From NCBI RefSeq assembly GCF_021462225.1, contig NC_061812.1, positions 38,628,675 to 38,692,674 on the forward strand: DNA of 64,000 bases. The letters run 5' to 3'. Shown in pieces: positions 1 through 10,233 of the stretch (positions are counted from its first letter, which is position 1; each line of letters starts with the position of its first letter). Both the position numbers and the translations under genes were made by a program. The DNA is from Girardinichthys multiradiatus. Lineage: Eukaryota; Chordata; Actinopteri; Cyprinodontiformes; Goodeidae. The notes below the pieces were generated by a model that saw only the letters and a program-made list of their open reading frames with translations, was not told the origin of the DNA and searched no databases.

Positions 1-1273
1 CCTGCTCACATATCACAGTCACAAAATGCAAGCGTTTTCCTTGTATGGAGTTATTGATACATGTATATTAGTTGTTTTCGGAAGTAAATCCCCAGGACTA
101 CATTTGCCATATCTGACTTATTTGACAATTTTAGAGAGGCCAAATAAATCCATGAAGAAAGGTAATACTCAGCTTCTGTTTATTCTACCATACTTATTGA
201 TTACCAAATGTCTTGTGAACATTTATTTTCCAGTTTATCTATTCAGTTCCTTCATCTGAGAAAGAAGAAAATGAAAATTCAAAAATAATTTCTGCAAACA
301 TAAAAGTGGAAAAATTATAAATGGCAGAGATACAAGCCCCCCTTTTTGCCAGTTTTGCTATTTTGATTAAATTTCAAAATGTGTCAAGGACAGGATAATG
401 ACATCAAAAAAAAAAAGAAAGGAAATTACACCACATATTAAATACAGTACAATGTTTTGTTTTGCATGAGAGTTAAGCAGGTCTATCAGCCAGTTCTCAA
501 ACTTTTCAACTTCGTCATGGGGCATTTGAGCCACAGGAAGTTGTCCCCGTTCATGCTGCAAAGCTATTAAAAGCAACAGCAAGCTATATTAGCTGTTCCT
601 TTCTGTGTTCCAAAAGAGTTAGAATGTGTAGCTCAACAGCTAAAAAGAGGGTTGAGAAATCATTCCGCTAAAAGTGTTGCTGAAGCTGTTCCATGTTGGC
701 TGAATATAACAGCTGATCCATGAGCTTGCCATTGTTGTCTCTGGTTTAGTGTTTTCACATGATGTCATCAAACAGTGTGCAGCCTTATTGGCAGTAAAGG
801 AAAGTACCTGCATACTGTTTATCCAGCAAACCTTTTCAAGCAGTCGCTGGAAACAGTCATGCTTTTTAACATAAAATAATATGGAGAAAGAAAGTAGAAA
901 AACACCTGGAATGTCATTGGATGGGGTAGATCAAACAAAAGCGAACCAAACATGTGGTACAGTAAACTGAGTTAGCTTAGCATTCCCTGTGGACATGATT
1001 TTTTTTATTGGGACAACAAGCAGCTGCAGCATTCTAAATCATCATGACCAACAGAAGTACAGAAGTGACTACAATTACCACATTTCAAGCAGAAAAATAA
1101 AAAATGCCTACCAAGGCTTGGTCTGATGTTTCTATTGGGATATGTGTCACATGAAGCACGTATTTTACTTCATACCTGATTTTTGTCCTTTCAGCTGCAA
1201 CATCTTTAAATGACATAGCCACATGATCAACACATTAAGTTTTATGATGATCAAGTTTTATATATATATATAA
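1..1273. other. AT-rich upstream DNA, nothing recognised
   Basis: No reading frame here looks like a gene, and I recognise no repeat apart from a short TA run at about 1259-1272. The two short open frames (26-259 on + and 367-582 on -) have no recognisable domains and look like chance. Confidence 0.5.
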
Positions 1274-1636
1274 GCATGGTGGCGCAGTTGGTAGCACTGT
1301 TGCCTTGCAGCAAGAAGGTCCTGGGTTCAATTCCCAGCCTGGGGTCTTTCTGCATGGAGTTTGCATGTTCTCCCCGTGCATGCGTGGGTTCTCACCGGGT
1401 ACTCCGGCTTCCTCCCACAGTCCAAAGACATGCCTGTTAGGTTAACTGGTCACTCTAAATTGCCCTTAGGTGTATGAATGAATGTGTGTGGTTGTTTGTG
1501 TGTTGCCCTGCGATGGACTGGTGACTTGTCCAGGGCGTACCCTGCCTCTCACCCATAGACTGCTGGAGATAGGCACCAGCTCCCCCGCGACCCACTATGG
1601 AATAAGCGGTAGAAAATGAATGACTGACTGACTGAC
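1274..1636 (+). repeat. tRNA-derived SINE, full-length copy 1
   Basis: The head carries an RNA polymerase III A box (GGTGGCGCAGTTGG) and a B box (GGGTTCAATTCC) about 35 bases apart, as in tRNA genes. The body (GCATGGAGTTTGCATGTTCT and onward) is nearly identical to the copy at 24232-24592, and both end in a short (TGAC)n tail. I recognise it as a very common teleost SINE-type repeat. I could not find a clear target-site duplication; the 5' side abuts a TA microsatellite. Confidence 0.85.
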
Positions 1637-2045
1637 ATTTTGTCTAAAGTATTTTCAGATTTTGCACATTTTACCAACATTATTTGATGCAAGAAAATAA
1701 CTTTCTTTATCCGATTTTATAATACTGCCTAATGTAAACAAAGTAACATTTAAAGGGGAATTTCCCAGGTTATTCTTCTCATAGTAATAGATTACGTTCT
1801 TGAGATGGGAACTATATTTTAATCTAATGCATTAAAAATGTATCCTTTACTTAACATTAGGATTGATTTTAATTAATAGACTACATCATAATGCAGTCTA
1901 AAGTTATTAAAGATGTCTGTTCACAACTGAAATACCTTATTTATAAGGAAAATTAGTTTGAAATAAAAAGTTATGAAAGTTAAATCAGTCACACATGTAA
2001 ATATTAATGTATATGTATGACTGTATGTTATGGAACATACAGTCA
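1637..2045. other. AT-rich spacer, nothing recognised
   Basis: No gene or known repeat is visible between the SINE and the Tc1-type terminal relic. Confidence 0.4.
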
Positions 2046-2223
2046 TTTTCAATAAATTATAATATTATTTAATAGTTCATTCATTTCAGTAGCAGTTCAC
2101 TAAGTGAAACACATTATAGATAGATATAGATGAATTACACACAGACCTATGTTTTCAAGTCTTTATTTCTGTTAATTATGGTGATTTTACAGCAGATGAA
2201 AACATGCCATTTAAAATTTGAAT
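2046..2223. mobile_element. Tc1/mariner terminal-repeat relic
   Basis: This stretch resembles the one at 35219-35470 (shared blocks AGTGAAACACATT, AATTACACACAGA, CTTTATTTCTGTTAATTA). It matches the long terminal repeat of a Tc1-like transposon common in fish. Only the terminal repeat is present, with no transposase. The adjoining LTR-like tract begins directly after it. Confidence 0.5.
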
Positions 2224-2910
2224 AGGTCCACTCTCCTTCTCTCAGGGAGAGACCAATGAGGGAGAAGCTAGGTGAATCAGAAGAGAAGTGGAAGCAGGTG
2301 AATGGTTACTCTGGCGATAAGAACTAGGAAACACAGGTACACGAGGGAACTAAACTATAAGAAAACCAAGGGGACACTAGAATCTAAGGATAACATTATC
2401 TGATAAAGAAGAGCAGGGAAGGGAAGACCTAGAATTACTATAAACAACAACGTAAACAATAAGTGGAACTAAGCCTAGTGACGAAACAAATAACTATAAA
2501 CTATAACCTGTTGGAAGGAACTTAAACAGTAGAGACTAATACGGAGAACTATACTAGAAATAAGGCTGGGAAGAATTACTAATATAAAAGGGAAATGATC
2601 ACTGAGTGAATAATAACTGAAGGGGATCTAAGGACAAGAGGAGGAACTACTAGGGGAACAGCAAAGAGGAAAGGCAGAACAAAGTAAACAGAAGGAATCA
2701 ATAAATATAGCTATTAAACCAATAGAAACATTAAACATAAGCTAAACATAAATAGTAACTCTAGAGAGAACTAAATCTAAGAACATGTAAACAAGCACAA
2801 GAATCTAAGCAAATATAAACTAAACCAAGTAAACTATTAATCAAAGGAACAGGGAAAACCTTTAACGGCAAAGTAAACAAAAACAAAGAACAAAATGGCA
2901 GATCCTGACA
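2224..2910 (-). repeat. LTR-like interspersed repeat, minus-strand copy
   Basis: Read on the minus strand it begins TGTCAGGATCTGCCATTTTG and continues as a T-rich sequence full of TTAGTTCC-like words. The tracts at 41580-42685 and 62105-62653 (both +) have the same style of start and composition. The 62105 copy has LTR-like ends and a target duplication, so this is probably a truncated LTR of the same or a related family. It has no coding capacity. Confidence 0.45.
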
Positions 2911-3848
2911 CATACACTGCGAACACCGAACATTTACATGATTACTGAATTATTCGATTAATTAAAGAATTCAATACTACTTGATAACTCTGGTTATCAA
3001 GTATTGAGTACTTGATAAATAAATACTGGATAGCTGCATCCCCAGTGTTTAGGACATCCAAATGCACCTAACCCAGTATACTGATATCAGTGAACATTTA
3101 AGTGTGGAAAAATTAACAACAAACAACAAAAATGTCATCATTTATCTGTTATGTACAAAGTGTCCAACAAGTCAGTCTCTTCTTTGATTACATGTTGCTA
3201 CCTTTTCAATCTGGCAACAGTTTTTGAGATTCTTGTTCTCGTCGACATTACTCTTGTTCATTTGAGATCTCTTTCTTCCACTGAGCCCCATGTCTCATCA
3301 GTCTAATAGGAGTGTATTGAACAAAGCATTTCAAAAGGCGGTCTCCTCAGGCTATAGACTAACCCCCACTGTCCCTGGTCCAATTACAGCTAGAAGTAGA
3401 GGACATTTTTATTGGTCTGTGCGGGAACATTTTCATGGCTACCATCGTCTCAAGTAAGCTTCCCCTACCCTCCAGTCGAGTCATCTATTGCTCAATTACT
3501 CCTCCATCCTAAACTCACCCGAGACAGAAAATATCACCTGCTGAGACCTGTTGGGTCCCAGTGCATCACCGGTACTGAATTCCTGACCAACTTCAAACAC
3601 TTAAATCTTGTAACTTATTTCCTTTGCTATCCAGAGTGCTTGATGGAATATTGGGCTGCTAATACTCCCAAGATATTTGGATAAAGAGGACTAGGATGGA
3701 AATCAGTGCCTCATTTCTCTATACAAATGATCAAAACGAGATTCAACCAGTTTTAATAATTTCTCATTTCAAATATAATCTATACCAATAAAGTATCTAA
3801 AGTAAAAATGTATTAATAAAAGCTATATTTTTGAATATTCTTGAAAAA
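2911..3848. other. No gene recognised; small hairpin
   Basis: The stretch holds a perfect 10-base inverted repeat (ACTTGATAAC, 4-base loop, GTTATCAAGT) near 2980-3003. The 90-residue open frame at 3412-3684 has no recognisable domain and is not supported. Confidence 0.4.
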
Positions 3849-5936
3849 AAATGTGTCAGCTGCTCTACCAGAAAAAACAAAACATTGGATTTGTTTTATG
3901 CAAATGTCAAGAACTCATACATCTCTACAGCAAGACCTCCTCTAGGCAAATCAGATCACAATCTTGTTTTTCTCTGCTCGAAATATAAGCCCCTTGTTCA
4001 GAGGCAACCTGTAATAAAGAGGACTGTGAGAAAATGGTCACAGGAAGCTGAAGAAGCTCTGCAAGGTTGCTTTGAGGCTACAGACTGGGACGCACTGTGC
4101 CAGCCACGTGGAGAGGACATCAATGTCATGACTGAGTGTGTAACCGACTATATAAACTTCTGTGTGGATAACATCATCCCCACCAGAACCGTGATATGCT
4201 TCCCCAATAACAAACCTTGGATCACCAATGACCTGAAGGTCCTGCTTAACAAGAAAAAAAGAGCCTTCAGAGAGGGAGACAGAGAATTATTGAGGAGTTT
4301 ACAGAAGCAACTTAAAGTCAAGATAAGAGACAGCAAGGAGGTATACAAGAAGAAGCTGGAGAGCAAGCTCCAGCAAAACAATATCAGAGATGTGTGGACA
4401 GGGATGAAGAAGATCACGGGCTTCAGGCAGAGGGATGATCGGACTGATGAAGGTCTGGACAGAGCCAATGAACTGAACACATTCTTCAATAGTTTCACTT
4501 CAGAAACAAGCTACGCATCCTCCTCTCCTGCTCACAGCCAAACAGACATTCCACCTTCCTTTGACCCACAGGACCCACAGCTGTCTAGTAACACCTCACA
4601 TTTTTTATCTTCCACCTCCGCCCTAGACCCCTCTGCTTCTACATGTATGCCTTCAACCATATCAGAAGATGCTGATGCTTCATTTGCTTCCCCCTTCCAC
4701 CTGTGTGTCTCAAGAAGTCAAGTGAAGATGCAACTGGAGAGACTGAATCGGAATAAGGCTGCAGGTCCAGATCATGTCAGCCCTAGAGTCCTGAAGGCCT
4801 GTGCAGAGCAGCTTTGTGGGATTCTGCAGCACCTCTTCAACCTTAGCCTGGCCCAGAAGAAGGTTCCGATGTTGTGGAAGACCTCCTGTCTTGTTCCGGT
4901 ACCAAAGAAAACTCACCCATCAGTCCTCAATGACTATAGACCTGTTTCCCTGACATCTCACATCATGAAGGTCCTAGAGAGACTCCTGTTGGCCCACCTG
5001 AGTAAGCAAACAGTAAACCATCAGGACCCCCTTCAGTTTGCTTATCGCTGTGGAGTTGGAGTTGAAGATGCCATCATACACCTGCTTCAACAAACCCACT
5101 GTCATCTGGACAAAGCCAGCAGCACTCTGAGCATCATGTTCTTTGATTTCTCCAGTGCATTTAATACAATCCAACCTGATTTGCTTTGTCAAAAACTCCA
5201 GAAGACTCGGGTGGAGGCCTCAACAATCTCCTGGATCAAAGACTACCTGACAAACAGACCACAGTTTGTGAGACTGAAGGGTTATGAGTCTAACCAGGTA
5301 GTCAGCAGCACAGGAGCACCACAGGGGACTGTACTCTCACCATTCCTTTTCACTCTGTACACCTCAGACTTACAGTACAAGACAGACTTCTGTCATCTGC
5401 AGAAATATTCGGATGATTCTGCAGTCGTGGGGTGGATCAGAGATGGACAAGAAGCTGAGTACAGGAAGGTGGTGGACCGCTTTGTGGCATGGTGTGGAAA
5501 CAATCATCTCATCTTGAACGTGACTAAAACAAAGGAGATGATTGTAGATTTTAAGAGAAACAGGAATAAGTCAAAAACTATTTCTATCATGGGAGAAGAA
5601 GTGGAGGTGGTGGAGGAGCATAAATACCTCGGTGTTCACCTGGACAACAGACTAGAGTGGAGATGCAACTGTGAAGCCATCTACAAGAAGGGACAGAGCA
5701 GACTGTACTTCTTGAGGAAGCTTAGGTCCTTTGGTGTTTGGAGCAAGATGCTGCATATCTTCTATAAGTCTGTTGTGGAAAGTGTGATCTCTTCTGCCAT
5801 CATCTGCTGGGGAAGCAGCATCAGAGCCAGGGACTTAAAAAAGCTCAACAAGCTGATAAAAAGGCTGGTTCTGTTCTGGGGACTCTTCTGGAACCTCTGG
5901 AGATCATTGTGGAAAGACGGATTCTTTATAAAATGA
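3831..5936 (+). pseudogene. LINE ORF2 fragment (endonuclease tail plus reverse transcriptase)
   Basis: This is the long open frame of the LINE at 3849-6170. It encodes the end of the endonuclease domain and the whole reverse transcriptase palm and thumb, with both catalytic aspartates of YSDD (codons 5412-5417) retained. The first few codons come from flanking DNA, so the annotated ATG is not a real start. The frame is truncated at the 5' end by incomplete reverse transcription. It is broken at the 3' end by a frameshift just past the LNKLIKR motif, and the correct C-terminal residues resume in the overlapping frame at 5909-6106. No host gene is involved. Confidence 0.8.
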
Positions 5937-6170
5937 AGAACATTATGGAGAACCCTGAGCATCCTCTTCATGTGACTGTCCTACAACAACAGAGTGTCTT
6001 CAGTCAGAGGCTTCTTCAGATCTGCTGTAAGACGGATCGCTACAGAAGATCCTTCCTGCCCACAGCCATCAGCATTTACAACGGCTCTTTGAGGAAACCC
6101 TCATAATGAGCTACAACAACATTTAATTTCCCTTTGGGATTAATAAAGTATTTTTGAATTTAATTTAATT
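3849..6170 (+). mobile_element. 5'-truncated CR1/L2/Rex1-type LINE with intact reverse transcriptase
   Basis: The main frame (3831-5936, 701 codons) starts inside the C-terminal end of an apurinic-type endonuclease domain: a TRKNKTLD block, then SDH at residues 41-43. A linker follows, then a full reverse transcriptase with NKAAGPDHV (about residue 306), [20 protein letters not shown], the APQGTVLSPFLF turn and the catalytic YSDD at residues 526-529. About 30 codons before the usual end the frame shifts near 5870-5910, and the C-terminal part continues in another frame to 6106. The 3' untranslated tail ends in an AATAAA-containing AT-rich stretch with GAATTTAATT-like repeats, typical of this LINE group. 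The copy is missing its first ORF and most of the endonuclease, so it is dead on arrival. It has few lesions, which suggests a fairly recent insertion. I could not define its target-site duplication. Whether it is named L2 or Rex1 cannot be settled here. Confidence 0.85.
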
Positions 6171-6228
6171 GAAATACAGGGGTTGGACAATGAAACTGAA
6201 ACACCTGGTTTTAGACCACAATAATTTA

Positions 6229-7797
6229 TTAGTATGATGTAGGGCTTCCTTTTGCGGCCAATACAGCGTCAATTCATCTTGGGAATGACATATACAAGTC
6301 CTGCACAGTGGTCAGAGGGATTTTAAGCCATTCTTCTTGCAGGATAGTGGCCAGGTCACTACGTGGTACTGGTGGAGGAAAACGTTTCCTGACTCGCTCC
6401 TCCAAAACACCCCATAGTGGCTCAATAATATTTAGATGTGGTGACTGTGCAGGCCATGGGAGATGTTCAACTTCACTTTCATGTTCATCAAACCAATCTT
6501 TCACCAGTCTCGCTGTGTGTATTGGTGCATTGTCATCCTGATACACGGCACCACCTTCAGGATACAATGTTTGAATCATTGGATGCACATGGTCCTCAAG
6601 AATGGTTTGGTAGTCCTTGGCAGTGATGCGCCCATCTAACACAAGTATTGGCCCAAGGGAATGCCATGATATGGCAGCCCAAACCATCACTGATCCACCC
6701 CCATGTTTCACTCTAGGCATGCAACAGTCTGGGTGGTACGCTTCTTTGGGGCTTCTCCACACCGTAACTCTCCCGGATGTGGGGAAAACAGTAAAGGTGG
6801 TGTTGAGGTAAAATAATGCTATCACTGATATCCTTGCGGCCTCAACCTCTCCCAGTCCGGATGTCGTGAGAAAGAACAGATGAAGAGCAGGAAATTAAGA
6901 TTAACGCAACTTTAATTTGGGAGATAATAAGTCCAATGATTTCTAATGCAAAATGAATATACAAAATAACAGAATCTTTACCCCGATGTCTCTGTCATTT
7001 ACAAGTTCCAGAACATCTTTGTACTATTGACTTTAAAGCTTACTGACAGTGCCTCCCCCTTATGCAGTCTGGTGTTGTAAATCAGCCAAGCTCCCTTGTG
7101 GTATCTATACCATGCCCAAAGTTGACCTTTATTGCTTTATTGTCCCTACAGCCAGCTTTTACTGCTTGCAGCTGTTGAGAACTTTCTAACCTCTGTTTCA
7201 TCCTTGTGCCATCCTGACTCCTGCTGTGATCTGTGATCTCTCCTCAAGGCTCACTCATGTTAAATCTCAGTTTAATGTTCTAACATGCAAACTAAACTAA
7301 TAGCATGAAAGTACATGATTTTAATTCTCAAAAGTGGACTCATCAGATAAAATTACATGTTTCACATTGTCCACAGCCCAAGATTTGCGCTCCTTGCACC
7401 ATTGAAACCGACGTTTGGCATTGGCATGAGTGACCAAAGGTTTGGCTATAGCAGCCCAGCCGTGTATATTGACCCTGTGGAGCTCCCGACGGACAGTTCT
7501 GGTGGAAACAAGAGAGTTGAGGTGCACATTTAATTCTGCCGTGATGTGGGCAGCCGTGGTTTTATGTTTTTTGGATACAATCGGGGTTAGCACCCGAACA
7601 TCCCTTTCAGACAACTTTCTCTTGCGTCCACAGTTAATCCTGTTGGATGTGGTTCGTCCTTCTTGGTGGTATGCTGACATTACCCTGGATACCATGGCTC
7701 TTAATACATCACAAAGACTTGCTGTCTTGGTCACAGATGCACCAGCAAGACGTGCACCAACAATTTGTCCTCTTTTGAACTCAAGTATGTCACCCAT
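6229..7797 (-). pseudogene. Tc1/mariner transposase, split and with one premature stop
   Basis: The N-terminal half (7797 down to 7333) has the paired helix-turn-helix DNA-binding region, beginning MGDILEFKRGQIVGARLAG, and the first catalytic aspartate in LSDEST. The C-terminal half (6798 down to 6229) has GGGSVMVW, the second aspartate in QDDNAPIH and the glutamate in LNIIEPLW. There are 36 residues between the last two, so the triad is DD36E rather than the usual DD34E. The common SPDLN motif reads SPHLN. The halves are in the same phase across the 537-base displacement, so the insertion hit an open frame. A TGA at 6276-6274 sits where an Arg codon is expected; the homologous frame then runs on to a TAA at 6231-6229. 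The original length would be about 343 residues, normal for the family. It encodes DNA cut-and-paste activity only in intact relatives. Confidence 0.8.
6801..7332. mobile_element. LTR-like insertion inside the DD36E transposase
   Basis: The insert begins TGTTGAGG and ends near TTCTCA, giving LTR-style TG...CA ends. It is flanked by GGTGG (6796-6800) and AGTGG (7333-7337), a 5-base duplication with one mismatch. The homology can be stretched to 8 bases (AAA[G/A]GTGG). It contains no reading frame of note. A solo LTR is the simplest reading. A non-autonomous DNA element with an 8-base duplication is the alternative. Confidence 0.55.
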
Positions 7798-8470
7798 ATT
7801 GTTGTGTGCATTTCAATATTTTGAGCAAAACTGTGCTCTTACCCTGCTAATTGAACCTTCACACTCTGCTCTTACTGGTGCAATGTGCAATCAATGAAGA
7901 CAGGCTACCAGGCTGGTCCAATTTAGCCATGAAACCTCCCACACTAAAATGACAGTTTCATTGTCCAACCCCTGTAAAGTATGTTTAATTGAATGAACAC
8001 ACAAAAATATAAAACTATTTTAACTGTGTCGGAATCAGGGCGGTTCTAGGCATGCAGGGGGCAGGCAGAAATGTGAAGGGGGCATCATCATGGGTACACA
8101 TTATGCGCATGCGCATATTTATTGTTGTAGATTAGTGTTTTCTTTACGGGATTGGGGTAAACTGTGTAATATTGTGCAACTTGCCAGACTGAACTGGTAT
8201 TCTCCTGTTTGGGCTTCTTTTGAACATGTTCGGCTGGGAAAAAAATAGCTTTGGGTGGGTTGTTAAAATGTGGGCTGCTTTTCACAACATGTGGAATGTT
8301 TTTAGTAATTATTCATATCAAAATAGTTGTCATTGGTGGTAGAAAATTAAACACCTGCACATTTTGTCTTTTTACTCATTAATAGCTCATTTATTTTGAA
8401 AAAGAGAATCTGTTGAACATGACATCATCAATCAGTCAAACTGTCACTGTGAAATTACATTGGTCAATTG

Positions 8471-10233
8471 TGTTGGGACCCCAGCCATGAGTTACAACAT
8501 TAAAGGCCAGTAAGAACTTTTCTTGAACTTTCAAAATAAATCGCATTAACTACTTCCAGCACAGCCAGGAACAGGAACAAGAGGGGTAACAGCGGACTTC
8601 CCGTGACGTCACTGTTTGAATAAAAACCCTGCGTTCCAACAAACAGACCTCTTCCACGCAGGTCCCCAGCAGAACTGGAAGGAGCAACACACACACATAA
8701 TTGCCTCCTTGCTGGCAAACAAACATAACTCTTCAAACTGGATCCAGAGTGACTACGATCACATGCAACAAAGCTAAGTAATGATTTGCTGTTTGAGTAT
8801 CCAGCATTCATTCATGTAAAGGATGTAATGAGACAAGCTTGACTTGACTTTTCTTCTGAGGCCTCCAGAAGCAGGCCTAATCAAACCGGATTTCCTCTAC
8901 GGCCTGGAAAAGGAGGCCCGGACCGCATCGCACACCTACCTGCGTGCACGTCCAGGTAGCGAGAGCTACCCTGCTGAATCGCGGCCACTCAAGGAACCAA
9001 ACATGCCTTTGTCACAGTTCGGCCGGGCCAGCTAATGCTCTTTCCCACAGCTAGGGGGGTTAGCTGCAAGTTAACCCTTTGTTCACCGTGGATGCTTTCC
9101 TCAACTTCGTCGCCCTGGACAACTTCTCCTCAGCAGAGAAGATTAGTTTAGAGTTAAATAATCTAAATAATGTCAGTTTAATGACGTTTGTTTTTGTTTG
9201 TGTTGAGAAACTCAGCTACATTAAGTGCTAGCGGACTAGCACTCAGATAAGGATGTGTTCTGTGTTGTGTTTTTAAAGTTAAAACAAACTTACATTTCAA
9301 CCCTTTTATTAGTGGTATTTTAAAGATATGTGTTTGATTCTGGTAACCAGCTATAAGCTTCTTTTGTTAGCACCAACCACTAATAGCTAAGTACACGTGC
9401 TCGCCCACTTTATGAGTCAGCCGAAGATCATTTACCCAAATGTTGTAAGTTTCCAATCTAGAAAATAATATTTCCCTAAATATTATTCTACTAAACTTGA
9501 TAACTAATTAAACATCATTAAGACCCATTTATCCAGAAAGGTTTGGTTCTTATTCAAAATAATATTTCCTTAAACATTATTTTACTATTTCCTTGATATT
9601 TCTTTGAATATTATTTTAACAAATAAAGGCAGCTAATTAAACACCGTTGAGAATTAGTCATCTAGAAGGCTGGGTTATTCAGCAAATCATTCTTTAAAAT
9701 GTTATTTTATTAAAATAGCGTTTTATCTGATCTTGCATTGCAATTATTGCAATTATTGCCTAAGTTGGTTCCAAGACTAACTTAACTTCATTTCCAGATT
9801 CTTCAAGATAATCCTTGGTTCTCAAACATAAATACCATTACATGGTAATGTCTCATCACTCTTTGATTCACTTGTTTATATTGTACATAACCCATTGGTC
9901 GTCCTTATTATTTCATTTTGCTTGGTAGTTTGTTTGGGTTGTTTTAGTAAAGAGTTTGTTGATTGAAATATGTTCGACTTTGAGTTGACAAATGTTTGTT
10001 AATAAATTCTTGTATTTTAAGAAATTGTATGAATTCATTCCATGTGTGTGCAGAGCTTTGTTGTTCAATAATGCCAGAGCTTGGCTCATCCCTTTAAAAT
10101 GTTGTCCTAACACCACCACCTTATTGGCGTGGTATTCACAGGACAACCCTTAACAGACCGAAATATTATTTAATAAAATATAAAAGTTTAATATTAAATA
10201 TTAAAAAATATATTAATATTCATAATCACAAAA
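8471..10233 (+). repeat. 1.76-kb solo-LTR-like element, copy A
   Basis: The ends are TGTTGGGACC and CATAATCACA(AAA), an imperfect TG...CA pair. Flanking ATTG (8467-8470) and AATG (10234-10237) may be a decayed 4-base duplication. The element matches the minus strand of 44623-48836 along nearly its whole length, once a LINE inside that copy is removed. Promoter-like signals lie about 130-150 bases in: a CRE site TGACGTCA (8604-8611) and a TATA-like TAAAAA just after it. An AATAAA occurs near the far end (about 10175). No gag, pol or env frame is present. An LTR is the best reading; a large non-coding DNA element is possible. Confidence 0.6.
8604..8611 (+). promoter_or_regulatory. CRE-type site in LTR-like copy A
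   Basis: TGACGTCA is a perfect CREB/ATF palindrome. It lies about 10 bases before a TATA-like TAAAAA, the layout of an LTR promoter. The matching place in copy B has TGATGCCA and a clear TATAAAA. Confidence 0.45.

Larger units (their letters stand above)
6177..7974 (-). mobile_element. DD36E Tc1/mariner transposon, interrupted by an insertion
   Basis: Perfect 20-base or longer terminal inverted repeats (CAGGGGTTGGACAATGAAAC at the left and its complement at the right) are flanked by TA at 6175-6176 and 7975-7976, the standard Tc1/mariner target duplication. The transposase lies on the minus strand. A 532-base foreign segment (6801-7332) splits it. Without that segment the element is about 1.26 kb, the normal size. 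It sits directly behind the LINE tail at 6170. Confidence 0.85.

Noticed and set aside
1274..1350. tRNA-like A and B boxes as a functional tRNA gene
   Set aside because: The clover-leaf cannot close, and the sequence continues into a SINE body repeated elsewhere in the window.
3412..3684. 90-residue open frame considered as a small gene
   Set aside because: No domain, signal peptide or splice context, and its composition matches the flanks.
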